This document shows positions 1 to 6,665 of a stretch of 7,840 nucleotides of DNA, piece by piece (within the stretch, counting starts at the first letter, position 1; each line of letters starts with the position of its first letter). The position numbers were made by a program, and so were the translations under genes. This DNA comes from Bacillota bacterium (GTDB lineage Bacteria; Bacillota; Clostridia; UBA1381): assembly GCA_021203665.1 (NCBI GenBank), contig JAJQAT010000007.1:1-7840 (forward strand). The letters are read 5' to 3'. The notes below the pieces were generated by a model. The model worked only from the letters and a program-made list of their open reading frames with translations. It had not been told where the DNA came from and made no database searches.

Positions 1-64
1 GGCTTACCTGCATATCCGCGCCGAATTCGCCTGTTTCGGTATGTATTCCCTTATCAATTACATA
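1..64 (-). pseudogene. Partial duplicate of dtd (internal/3' fragment), cut by the window edge
   Basis: Bases 1-55 are identical, base for base, to 1869-1923 inside the intact dtd gene. After two mismatches (56-57) another seven bases match (58-64 with 1926-1932), and then similarity is lost. Read on the minus strand, the copy encodes Dtd residues 115-132 without a change, preceded by Tyr-Val-Ile instead of Tyr-Val-Arg. No start codon or N-terminal part of Dtd lies in front of it, because the CAO-N gene ends at base 80, so this cannot be a functional deacylase gene. It may continue beyond the left edge, where 15 more codons would complete the Dtd C-terminus. It is a direct repeat relative to dtd. 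Whether it is a real duplication or an assembly artefact cannot be decided from this sequence. Confidence 0.85.
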
Positions 65-79
65 TGTATTCCGTATTTT

Positions 80-1783
80 TCAATATGTTATTTCCGCCAT
101 TGCGATTTCATCATACCATGTCACAGTATATCCTAAGGTTTCGGACAGAAAGCGTAGAGGAACCATAGTTTTTCCGTTAATTATCCTCGCCGGAACATCC
201 ATGCTTACCCCCTCGCCGTTTACGCTTGCTTCAGTATTGTCGGCTGTAAATGTTATCACCGTATCATTTTGGCTTATTACAGCTGTTTGTGCGTCCGAAT
301 CCCAACTGACTTCCGCGCCCATTTGCTCGAACAAGAAGCGTATGGGAATAAGCGTTCTGTCGTTTTCTATTACGGGAGCGGTTTCAAACGCAAGAAGCGT
401 ATCGTTTAACGCGACATATATCGGCTCTTCGCTTGCCTCCTCAACTTTTGAATATATTTCGTTTTTCGGTGCGCGTATTTGATATATTCCCGACTGAATA
501 ACAAAATCATCGCCGTCTTCGGTAATTTTCGTATTACTTAAAACAAAGAATTTATCCGGCAAATCAAATTTCGTATAATAAATCCCATCGGAAGACATAT
601 AAAATCCCGTATTGTCGAGATAATATCTGTATAACGTACCAACAGTGTTATTTGATGTATCCGAAAATGTTTGATTTTCATATATTACATCCCATACCTT
701 ATTTGAATTTTCAAAACGAAACTTTGTGCGTCCGTCATATATTTCCGCCATATTGTAATAAATCAGCGGTTCGGAACAATTTTCCCAATGCTCGAAACTG
801 TCCAAATCGGAAGTGCGTTTCCATTCGGTAGTCCCATATTCAAGCGACGGTTTTTCGGAGCTGTCATATCCGGCTTGCGTTAAAAATTCAGCATACAATA
901 TTCCGTCCGCATATTTGTAATTTACTATAGGGTATTGACAACTGATATATGTGTAATTTATTTTTCCGTTTTCATCACGAATAATTTCTCCGCTGTCATC
1001 CGTTTCAAAATAGAAAATACTTCCGCTTTGCATTACTCCCGTTCTGTCGATCGATATGCTATAATATTTCCTGCCGTTTTCAAAGATATAATATTCAGAT
1101 TCTATACAAGGGTTTTTTCCTTTATACAGTATGCCGTCAACAGTGAAAACAGTCGGACTTGTTATCTCGATGGCATTATCCGAACGAAATTCGGGCAGTT
1201 CATAATCAATTATATTTCCGTCGGCATCCGTAGCGGAATACCATATATTTGATTTTCTGTTCACAAGTATTGTTTTTCCGGAAAAACTCACGCTGTAATT
1301 TCCCATATAGCTTTCATAAGCGCCGGCATACGGCGCGAACCCTTCCGGCAGAATCGTGTCTGCGGGACAAATTATCAATATGGTTCCGTCGGCGGCAGTC
1401 ATAAATTTATCTGTTTCTTCCGTTTCGTATTCTGCTGTGATATCCCACTCCTCACCATCGAAAGAAGTGAGCAGTTTGCCGATTTGAGCGTCGGAATTGT
1501 ATTCCGACATATAAAAGCTATTGCCAATACTGCATAAATCCGTTATCTCATATCCCGTTTCGGGAATATATATGGCATCGCTCCAGTTTTCACCGTCAAA
1601 TGACGTAAGATAATATCTCGCGGAAGCGATACAAATATTATCGGTTGCGGCAATCGTGTTTAAGGGATAATCTTTGACCTGCTCTATACGATCAAAAACG
1701 CTCGCGGCATAACATACAGGTGCGGCAGTAATAAAGCACAGCACGGACAGTAATATTGCTTTTAAAAGTTTAACTCTCATCAT
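80..1783 (-). CDS. Secreted protein with C-terminal copper amine oxidase N-terminal-like (stalk) domain and Asp-box-like motifs
   Basis: A 567-residue exported protein of unknown function. The start is placed at 1783 because AGGAGG (1795-1790) sits 6 bases in front of that ATG; the upstream in-frame ATG at 1810 would put this ribosome site inside the gene. The next codon (1780) is also ATG and could serve. Residues 1-26 form a signal peptide (MMRVKLLK, a hydrophobic stretch, VCYA). The N-terminal ~440 residues are rich in Tyr, Ser and Asp and carry three Asp-box-like motifs: SFDGENW at ~61, SFDGEEW at ~107 and SSDGIYY at ~397. These suggest a beta-propeller or BNR-like fold. Residues ~456-567 match the Cu_amine_oxidN1 pattern, with two RTLIPIRFL / KTMVPLRFL blocks each followed by a beta-rich stretch. 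That domain is common in clostridial exported proteins and does not imply amine oxidase activity; no oxidase catalytic domain is present. The gene is visibly more AT-rich than ABC-F or dtd. It starts 38 bases after dtd with no terminator between, and a dtd fragment lies downstream. Confidence 0.85.
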   Translation of the reverse strand: MMRVKLLKAILLSVLCFITAAPVCYAASVFDRIEQVKDYPLNTIAATDNICIASARYYLTSFDGENWSDAIYIPETGYEITDLCSIGNSFYMSEYNSDAQIGKLLTSFDGEEWDITAEYETEETDKFMTAADGTILIICPADTILPEGFAPYAGAYESYMGNYSVSFSGKTILVNRKSNIWYSATDADGNIIDYELPEFRSDNAIEITSPTVFTVDGILYKGKNPCIESEYYIFENGRKYYSISIDRTGVMQSGSIFYFETDDSGEIIRDENGKINYTYISCQYPIVNYKYADGILYAEFLTQAGYDSSEKPSLEYGTTEWKRTSDLDSFEHWENCSEPLIYYNMAEIYDGRTKFRFENSNKVWDVIYENQTFSDTSNNTVGTLYRYYLDNTGFYMSSDGIYYTKFDLPDKFFVLSNTKITEDGDDFVIQSGIYQIRAPKNEIYSKVEEASEEPIYVALNDTLLAFETAPVIENDRTLIPIRFLFEQMGAEVSWDSDAQTAVISQNDTVITFTADNTEASVNGEGVSMDVPARIINGKTMVPLRFLSETLGYTVTWYDEIAMAEITY

Positions 1784-1789
1784 TTTAAT

Positions 1790-1795
1790 CCTCCT
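1790..1795 (-). promoter_or_regulatory. Ribosome binding site that sets the CAO-N gene start
   Basis: The hexamer AGGAGG is a perfect anti-Shine-Dalgarno match, 6 bases before the ATG at 1783 and 9 before the ATG at 1780. It lies inside the longer possible reading frame that begins at 1810, which has no comparable site, so the shorter protein is preferred. Confidence 0.8.
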
Positions 1796-1821
1796 GTTCA
1801 ATAATCCCATACTTGTTAGAA

Positions 1822-2265
1822 TTATTTTTTACTTTCCAAAATAATCGTAACCGGTCCGTCGTTGGTGAGGCTTACCTGCATATCCGCGCCGAATTCGCCT
1901 GTTTCGGTATGTATTCCCTTATCCCTTACATACGCGACAAATTTTTCATACATTTCATTCGCTCCGTTCGGCTCCATCGCGCCGCCGAAGTACGGGCGTC
2001 TGCCGTGGGAGCAGTCGCCGTAAAGCGTGAACTGCGATATTACAAGCAGACTGCCGCCGACATCGGCAAGGCTTAAATTCATCTTATCGTTTTCATCGCT
2101 GAAAATACGCAAATTTATAATTTTTTCGGCGATATATACCATATCCTCCTCGGTGTCGTCCGCGCCGATGCCCAAAAGCACAAGAAAACCGCCGTCTACC
2201 GCGCCTTTAACCTTGCCGCCTATCTTAACATCGGCGGACGTTACTCTCTGAATTACCGCTCTCAT
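1822..2265 (-). CDS. dtd: D-aminoacyl-tRNA deacylase
   Basis: Dtd removes D-amino acids (and glycine mischarged on tRNA-Ala) from tRNA in the cytoplasm, protecting translation from wrong chirality. The 147-residue protein starts MRAVIQRV, as is typical, and has the usual family length. Both family signature motifs are present: SQFTL at residues 77-81 and NDGPVT at 135-140, the latter carrying the Gly-Pro pair of the chiral proofreading site. The start at 2265 is chosen because it gives the canonical N-terminus and overlaps the ABC-F stop as ATGA; a longer frame from 2310 only adds a non-homologous 15-residue leader inside the ABC-F gene. A purine-rich GAGGAG lies 14 bases upstream, a long spacing, so translational coupling to ABC-F is likely. 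Codons 115-132 are duplicated exactly at the left window edge. Confidence 0.96.
   Translation of the reverse strand: MRAVIQRVTSADVKIGGKVKGAVDGGFLVLLGIGADDTEEDMVYIAEKIINLRIFSDENDKMNLSLADVGGSLLVISQFTLYGDCSHGRRPYFGGAMEPNGANEMYEKFVAYVRDKGIHTETGEFGADMQVSLTNDGPVTIILESKK
1869..1923. repeat. Direct repeat copy inside dtd (partner of bases 1-55)
   Basis: This 55-base stretch is identical to bases 1-55 and in the same orientation, with an offset of 1868 bases. It lies inside the dtd coding sequence, covering codons 115 to 132 plus one base. The two copies flank the CAO-N gene. Recombination between them would remove one copy and the CAO-N gene and leave a sequence that reads from the Dtd N-terminal part into whatever follows the left copy. 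Confidence 0.9.
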
Positions 2266-4169
2266 ATTTCGTATCCGTTCTCCTCTATCGTTATTTGCAG
2301 CTGTTCCCATTCCTCCATAAGGCTTTCAAGCTCCGTGTTTTTATCCTCCGCGCACTTTGAAAGCTCCGCAAGCTTTGTAAAGTCTGTCGAATATTCGGGC
2401 TTTGCCATTTGAGCGTTCAGCTCCTCTATTTCCTCCTCAAGCCGCTCGATAAGCTCCTCTACCTTTGCAAAGCGGTTAAGGGTTTTGCGCTTTTGCGCCT
2501 CAAGACGCTTCTGCTCCTTATAATCAAGCTGTCCGTTTGAAACGGTTTTCACCTCGGCTTTTGCCGTTTCGCGCGCGGAAAAGCTGTCGTACCCTCCGAT
2601 ATGACTTTCCAGTCCGTTCGGCGTGAGATATAAAATTCTGTCGGCGATTTTATTTATAAAATATCTGTCATGGGATACCATCAGCATCGTTCCGTCATAG
2701 TCCTCAAGAGCGGTTTCCAGCGCCTCGCGCGACTCGATATCGAGGTGGTTCGTAGGCTCGTCCATAATCAAGAGATTAACGCTCCGGAGCATCAGCTTGA
2801 CAAGCTCCACTCTCGCCCGCTCTCCGCCCGACAGCTTATGTATTTCCTTGAAAACGTCCTCGCCGCGAAACAGAAACACCGCAAGCGCGTTTCTTATCTG
2901 TGTCTGCGTCAAATTCGGGTACTCGTCCCACACCTCGTCTATTACGGTTTTCTCCATATGCAGATTTTCCTGTATTTGGTCGTAGTAGCCGATATGGATA
3001 TTCGCGCCGATTTTATACTCGCCCTCGGTCTGCTCATAATCGCCCATTATGATTTTCAAAAGAGTTGTCTTGCCGCAGCCGTTCGGTCCGAGCAAAAATA
3101 CCTTTTCGCCCTTTTTTATCAGCATATCCGCATTTGAAAACAATCTGTTTTCGCCGAACGCCATTCCGAGATTTTCCGTTTGCAGCACGTCCTGACCGCC
3201 GCCGGCGCGCGCTTTGAATGAAAAATACATTTCCTCCGCCTGCGCGGTCGGCACGGCAAGGTCTTTCTCAAGCTTTTCTATAACCTTCATTTTGCTTTCC
3301 GCCGTTTTTATATTCTTCTCCCTGCCCCAGCGTCTTTGCTGCTCAACCACGTTTTCAAGGCGGTGTATCTCGCGCATGGTATTATCGTAGTCTCGCTGCT
3401 CGGTTTTCTTCTCGATTTCGCGCTGCGCCATGTACTCGCTGTAATTTCCGTTATATGAGCGAAAGCGCATATTTTCAAGCTCGAACGTCTTGTTCGTTAC
3501 CCTGTCAAGAAAATATCTGTCATGAGATATTACGACAAACGCGCCGTCATAGCCCTTAAGAAAATCCTCAAGCCACTCCACCGACTCAATGTCCAAATGG
3601 TTTGTAGGCTCGTCCAAAAGCAGCAAATTAGCGTCCGACAGCAGAATTTTACCGAGCGCGACGCGCGTTTTCTGTCCGCCCGACAGCTTGTCCACGCACA
3701 GGTCAAACTCATCCTCCGAAAATCCCAGACCGATAAGCATACTCTTTGCCCTCGATTTATAATAAAAGCCGTCAAGCTCCGCAAAGCGCTCCTGCAAATA
3801 TGTTTGTTTTTTCACAAGACTTTCCAAATCGCCGTTCTTGTTTTCAATATCAAACCGAATCTCGTCAAGCTCATTTTCCATGGCAATGACCTCGGAAAAT
3901 ACGGTAAGCGTTTCATTCCATATGCTTTTCTCGCTGCCGTTTACGCTGTACTGGTCAAGATAACCTATCCTCAAGCTTTTGTTTCGGAATATCTCTCCCT
4001 CGTCATAATCCATATCGCCTATAATTATCTTGAACAGGGTCGATTTTCCCGCGCCGTTCGCGCCGACAAAGCCTATCTTGTCCGCGCTGTCAACGCTGAA
4101 CGACACGTTATCGAAAAGTGTTTCGTCAAGAAACATCTTCTTTATATTACTTCCGTTAAGCAGTATCAT
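2262..4169 (-). CDS. ABC-F family ATPase (YdiF/Uup-like translation factor)
   Basis: A 635-residue soluble protein with two ABC ATPase domains and no membrane segments, the layout of ABC-F proteins that bind the ribosome E site and rescue or tune translation. Domain 1 has Walker A GANGAGKS (36-43), signature LSGGQ (162-166), Walker B LLLLDE (182-187) and switch His 216. Domain 2 has GPNGCGKT (361-368), LSGGE (446-450), LLIMDE (466-471) and His 500. All catalytic residues are intact. Between the domains, residues ~235-320 form the charged P-site tRNA-interacting linker (helices with EIEKKTEQRD and QQRRWGREKN). Residues ~545-630 form a C-terminal coiled coil rich in Glu and Lys, as in YdiF and Uup. 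Nothing points specifically to an antibiotic-resistance subfamily. It starts 12 bases after the SLH gene behind GGGAG (4180-4176, spacing 6) and ends in a 4-base ATGA overlap with dtd, so the three are probably cotranscribed. Confidence 0.95.
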   Translation of the reverse strand: MILLNGSNIKKMFLDETLFDNVSFSVDSADKIGFVGANGAGKSTLFKIIIGDMDYDEGEIFRNKSLRIGYLDQYSVNGSEKSIWNETLTVFSEVIAMENELDEIRFDIENKNGDLESLVKKQTYLQERFAELDGFYYKSRAKSMLIGLGFSEDEFDLCVDKLSGGQKTRVALGKILLSDANLLLLDEPTNHLDIESVEWLEDFLKGYDGAFVVISHDRYFLDRVTNKTFELENMRFRSYNGNYSEYMAQREIEKKTEQRDYDNTMREIHRLENVVEQQRRWGREKNIKTAESKMKVIEKLEKDLAVPTAQAEEMYFSFKARAGGGQDVLQTENLGMAFGENRLFSNADMLIKKGEKVFLLGPNGCGKTTLLKIIMGDYEQTEGEYKIGANIHIGYYDQIQENLHMEKTVIDEVWDEYPNLTQTQIRNALAVFLFRGEDVFKEIHKLSGGERARVELVKLMLRSVNLLIMDEPTNHLDIESREALETALEDYDGTMLMVSHDRYFINKIADRILYLTPNGLESHIGGYDSFSARETAKAEVKTVSNGQLDYKEQKRLEAQKRKTLNRFAKVEELIERLEEEIEELNAQMAKPEYSTDFTKLAELSKCAEDKNTELESLMEEWEQLQITIEENGYEI

Positions 4170-4181
4170 TTGTTACTCCCG

Positions 4182-5270
4182 TTAATAAGTTTTCATATTG
4201 TCAATCATATCAATTATTTCATATCCGTAATTTATATTCGGGCACCATCTGCCGCCGAGCTGTTCGACATATTTGATTGTACCCGCCCACGCGGTGGTCA
4301 GCACGACATAATATCTTCCGTGCGGCTCGCCTATCGGCGCGAGTCCGACATACGCGCACATATGATTATAATGACCTCTTACGCCGTCCTCCGGAGTTTC
4401 AAATGTTTCATGGTCCTCTGTCGTGTCGCCGGACGCGTCCTTGGTTTTTATACCCGCCCAGTTATTCATTTCCGGCAGTACCGCGCCGCCGTAATTGCCG
4501 TAGGCTGTTTCCTTACCCGCCTGCGCGTACATGACCTCGGGACGTATTCCGAATTGCTCGCCGTAATACCAGTAAACCGACGCTATTTCAATAAAGCTGT
4601 CAGACGCGCCCTTTGACGCTGCCCACGCTTGAGCCTGCTCCAACGTAACCTGCGCCTCGCCCGTTATTGAGGTTTTATCCGCCGCGGGATTTACAACGCG
4701 GTAAAGAAACGCGCACGCCTCCGCACGGGTAAGCAAATCCTTGGGACGTATGCTCCCGTTGTCGCCGCGAAGATACAGGTTTAAAACCGCCGTTTCAAGC
4801 AAATTCTTATACGCATCGTCAACCTCCGACGCGTCGTCAAAATTATAATTGGTTATGGTGTAGCTGCTCGCGGCGCTTTGTCCGCTCGCTTTTACAAGCG
4901 ACGCGGCAAATTCCTCGCGGGTTACATACTCATCGCCGGCGAAGCTCGCGCCCTTTTTCGGCATATAATCCTGAAACGCGAGAACATATGAATACGACCA
5001 GTCATCCTCATAAACATCGTCAAACTGCATTGTCCCTTCCGCGCTCAAAGCGAATGTGTCGGTGAATATCTTTGCCATCTGCGCTCTTGTGAGATTGCCC
5101 GCAAGCATTAAATCTCCGTTCTCGTCACCGGACAAAATTCCGTTATCGATACAATATTGTATGCTTTCCGCCGCCCACGGATATTCCTCCTGCCATGAAT
5201 CGGCGCACACCGTCACACACGATGACGCGCACACGGCGGATATTAAAACAAGTGAAATTACTTTTTTCAT
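4182..5270 (-). CDS. S-layer homology domain protein with glucosaminidase-like (GH73-type) wall hydrolase domain
   Basis: A 362-residue exported protein, probably a surface-anchored autolysin that cuts peptidoglycan glycan strands. Residues 1-23 are a signal peptide (MKKVISL, hydrophobic core, cleavage after VCA). Three SLH repeats follow, at about 27-74, 83-128 and 144-193. Each ends in the expected Thr-Arg block: TRAQ at 61, TREE at 117, TRAE at 181. SLH domains bind pyruvylated secondary wall polymer and hold the enzyme at the wall. Residues ~225-360 resemble the Glucosaminidase family: AQAGKETAYGNYG (249-261) with Glu254 as the likely catalytic acid, then NNWAGIK (269-275) and a VRGHYNHM helix. 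The assignment to hexosaminidase rather than another lysozyme-like fold is an inference. ATG at 5270 has AAGGA 10 bases upstream and its own promoter. The stop is 12 bases from the ABC-F start. Confidence 0.88.
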   Translation of the reverse strand: MKKVISLVLISAVCASSCVTVCADSWQEEYPWAAESIQYCIDNGILSGDENGDLMLAGNLTRAQMAKIFTDTFALSAEGTMQFDDVYEDDWSYSYVLAFQDYMPKKGASFAGDEYVTREEFAASLVKASGQSAASSYTITNYNFDDASEVDDAYKNLLETAVLNLYLRGDNGSIRPKDLLTRAEACAFLYRVVNPAADKTSITGEAQVTLEQAQAWAASKGASDSFIEIASVYWYYGEQFGIRPEVMYAQAGKETAYGNYGGAVLPEMNNWAGIKTKDASGDTTEDHETFETPEDGVRGHYNHMCAYVGLAPIGEPHGRYYVVLTTAWAGTIKYVEQLGGRWCPNINYGYEIIDMIDNMKTY

Positions 5271-5280
5271 TATAAATCAT

Positions 5281-5285
5281 TCCTT
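5281..5285 (-). promoter_or_regulatory. Ribosome binding site of the SLH hydrolase gene
   Basis: AAGGA preceded by a run of A, ending 10 bases before the ATG at 5270. It supports that start, which also gives a proper signal peptide. Confidence 0.7.
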
Positions 5286-5309
5286 TTTTTGATTCTCGAT
5301 ATTTATGCT

Positions 5310-5339
5310 ATTATAACATATATCCGCCCTTGATTTCAA
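5310..5339 (-). promoter_or_regulatory. Sigma-A promoter of the SLH hydrolase / ABC-F / dtd / CAO-N unit
   Basis: On the minus strand TTGAAA (5339-5334) is separated by 18 bases from TATAAT (5315-5310). The -10 is a perfect consensus, and a TG one base before it makes it an extended -10. Transcription would begin near 5303, leaving a leader of about 33 bases before the ATG at 5270. It sits in the 87-base gap after dacF. No strong promoter is visible in the shorter gaps downstream, so it may drive four genes. Confidence 0.75.
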
Positions 5340-5357
5340 TATTACGGCAAAATTATT

Positions 5358-6524
5358 TCATATATTTTCGGCGGCGCGCGTTTCACCGCCGAATATTATT
5401 TTGAAGAAATCCTTTATTATAAGTCCTATTCCCTTTCGCTCCACAGATGACGCGGCGTTCAAATCAATCTCGGCTATAACCTCGCCGCCGCGGCTTATTT
5501 TCATTGTTCCTATCCTTTGTCCCGCCTCGATAGGCGCGGTTATTTCCCCGTCAAGTATTACCTCCTTTGTTATGTTTTCCTCCTGTCCTTTCCTTACAAG
5601 AGTAGAATATGTTTCTCCCGCCGTGACCTTTACTTCACTGTCCACACCTTTTTCCACCCGTGCCGTTTCAACCTCGTCGCCCGCCGTAATCTGCGTATTT
5701 ATCGAATAATTCGCAAAGCCGTAATCAAGCAGCGACTTAGCCGAGGAAAACCGCTCGGCGGAGGTCGGCGCGCCCAAAACCACCGCTATAAGCTGCATAT
5801 CGTTTCTCTTGGCAGTGGCGCTCAGGCAGCACAATGCCTTTGAGGTTGAGCCTGTTTTAAGACCGTTCGCGCCCTCGTAAAAGCGTACCAGCTTATTTGT
5901 ATTGGCAAGCTGAAATTTGCCGCCGCGCAGTGTGTCTGTCCATATGGACGTGTAATCGAAAATCGTCTTATGCTTTATAAGCTCGCGTGACATAATCGCC
6001 ACGTCCCGCGCGCTTGAATAATGGCCGTCATCGTCAAGTCCGTTTGTATTCATAAAATGAGTGTTCTCCATGCCAAGCTCCTTAGCCTTTGCGTTCATCA
6101 TATCCACAAACGCGCTCTCGCTTCCGGCAAGATACTCCGCCATCGCCACGCAGCCGTCATTCGCGCTCGCTACGGCTATGCCCTTCAGCATATCGTTTAC
6201 GCTGAGCTGCTCGCCCGCTTCGAGGAACATTGTGCTGCCGCCGTAGCTCATGGCGTTTTCGCTGACAGTAACCATATCGTCAAGAGTTATTTTTCCGCCG
6301 TCCACCGCCTCCATTATAAGGAGCATTGTCATTACCTTTGTCACGCTGGCAATGGGTACGCGCTCGTCGGGATTGCTCTCATAAAGTATGTTTCCCGTGC
6401 TTTCCTCCATAAGAATTGCCGACCTCGCGTTTAAACCGAGATCCGTTGTCTGTTCACCCTCCGCAAAAACCGCGCTCTGCGCCGTGAAAAAGGCGCAAAT
6501 TAAAAAACATATTATCTTCTTCAT
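5358..6524 (-). CDS. dacF: D-alanyl-D-alanine carboxypeptidase (penicillin-binding protein, peptidase S11, DacF type)
   Basis: A 388-residue low-molecular-weight penicillin-binding protein that trims the terminal D-Ala from peptidoglycan pentapeptides outside the membrane. Residues 1-21 are a signal peptide (MKKIICFL, hydrophobic core, AVFA). The S11 catalytic domain spans about 28-255 with all three active-site motifs: SVTK at 60-63 (Ser60 nucleophile, Lys63 base), SAN at 120-122 and KTG at 223-225. Residues ~275-360 form the beta-rich PBP5-type C-terminal domain. Residues ~365-380 (GIGLIIKDFFKIIFGG) form the amphipathic helix that anchors this family to the membrane. Length and order are normal. 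The start has AAAGGAG (6538-6532) at spacing 7. The dacF name rests on the family and on the neighbouring xerD, as in Bacillus xerD-drm-pupG-dacF; dacA or dacB paralogues cannot be fully excluded. A spore-type promoter match lies upstream. Confidence 0.95.
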   Translation of the reverse strand: MKKIICFLICAFFTAQSAVFAEGEQTTDLGLNARSAILMEESTGNILYESNPDERVPIASVTKVMTMLLIMEAVDGGKITLDDMVTVSENAMSYGGSTMFLEAGEQLSVNDMLKGIAVASANDGCVAMAEYLAGSESAFVDMMNAKAKELGMENTHFMNTNGLDDDGHYSSARDVAIMSRELIKHKTIFDYTSIWTDTLRGGKFQLANTNKLVRFYEGANGLKTGSTSKALCCLSATAKRNDMQLIAVVLGAPTSAERFSSAKSLLDYGFANYSINTQITAGDEVETARVEKGVDSEVKVTAGETYSTLVRKGQEENITKEVILDGEITAPIEAGQRIGTMKISRGGEVIAEIDLNAASSVERKGIGLIIKDFFKIIFGGETRAAENI

Positions 6525-6559
6525 ACCGAAACTCCTTTCACAAAGCTTGTATGAATTTA

Positions 6560-6586
6560 TAATATGCTTTTTATGGTTTTCTATTC
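6560..6586 (-). promoter_or_regulatory. Candidate dacF promoter, possibly forespore sigma-G/F type
   Basis: On the minus strand GAATA (6586-6582) is followed after 15 bases by CATATTA (6566-6560). This fits the Bacillus sigma-G pattern gnATR / cATnnTA as I remember it. The site would start transcription near 6553, about 29 bases before the dacF ATG. The same stretch contains TATTAT and TATAAA, but no good TTGACA-like -35 at the right distance. The region is AT-rich, so a chance match is quite possible. Confidence 0.3.
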
Positions 6587-6592
6587 ATTTTT

Positions 6593-6638
6593 TAGGAATT
6601 TAAAAAGCTTGCGGGGAAATTTAGCAGCGATTGTAAAT
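6593..6638. repeat. Degenerate intergenic repeat, copy 1
   Basis: This stretch combines three short words that recur further on. TAGGAATTT (6593-6601) recurs at 6763-6771. CGGGGAAATTTAGCAGC (6612-6628) matches 6872-6888 at 16 of 17 bases. GCAGCGATTGTAAAT (6624-6638) matches 6774-6788 at 13 of 15. All copies have the same orientation. Together they suggest decayed copies of one repeat unit between xerD and dacF. Confidence 0.55.
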
Positions 6639-6665
6639 ACAGGTCTGTCGTTGTTTGCATACAAT

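Noticed and set aside
1784..1810. Upstream ATG for the CAO-N gene, adding nine residues
   Set aside because: A perfect AGGAGG lies within this extension, correctly placed for the ATG at 1783. The shorter start also gives a cleaner signal peptide.
2266..2310. Longer N-terminus for Dtd
   Set aside because: The added 15 residues are unlike any Dtd and lie inside the ABC-F gene; MRAVIQRV at 2265 is the normal family start.
2670..3137. Plus-strand open frames opposite the ABC-F gene
   Set aside because: They are antisense to conserved Walker and signature motifs, and their translations have no domain or signal that I recognise.
2262..4169. ABC-F protein as an antibiotic-resistance determinant
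   Set aside because: The C-terminal coiled coil and general pattern fit the housekeeping YdiF/Uup group, and nothing in the context points to resistance.
3522..4616. 364-codon open frame on the plus strand
   Set aside because: It lies opposite the ABC-F and SLH genes, whose motifs are intact on the minus strand. Its product has no recognisable domain, and it crosses the boundary between two real genes. It is a shadow frame.
5200..5270. Lipoprotein signal in the SLH protein, which has cysteines in its signal region
   Set aside because: Neither ASSC nor ISAVC fits the lipobox (Leu/Val/Ile at -3, small residues at -2 and -1). SLH domains already give a wall anchor.
5401..6603. Several plus-strand frames opposite dacF
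   Set aside because: Composition mirrors the dacF codons, and dacF has all its catalytic motifs on the other strand.
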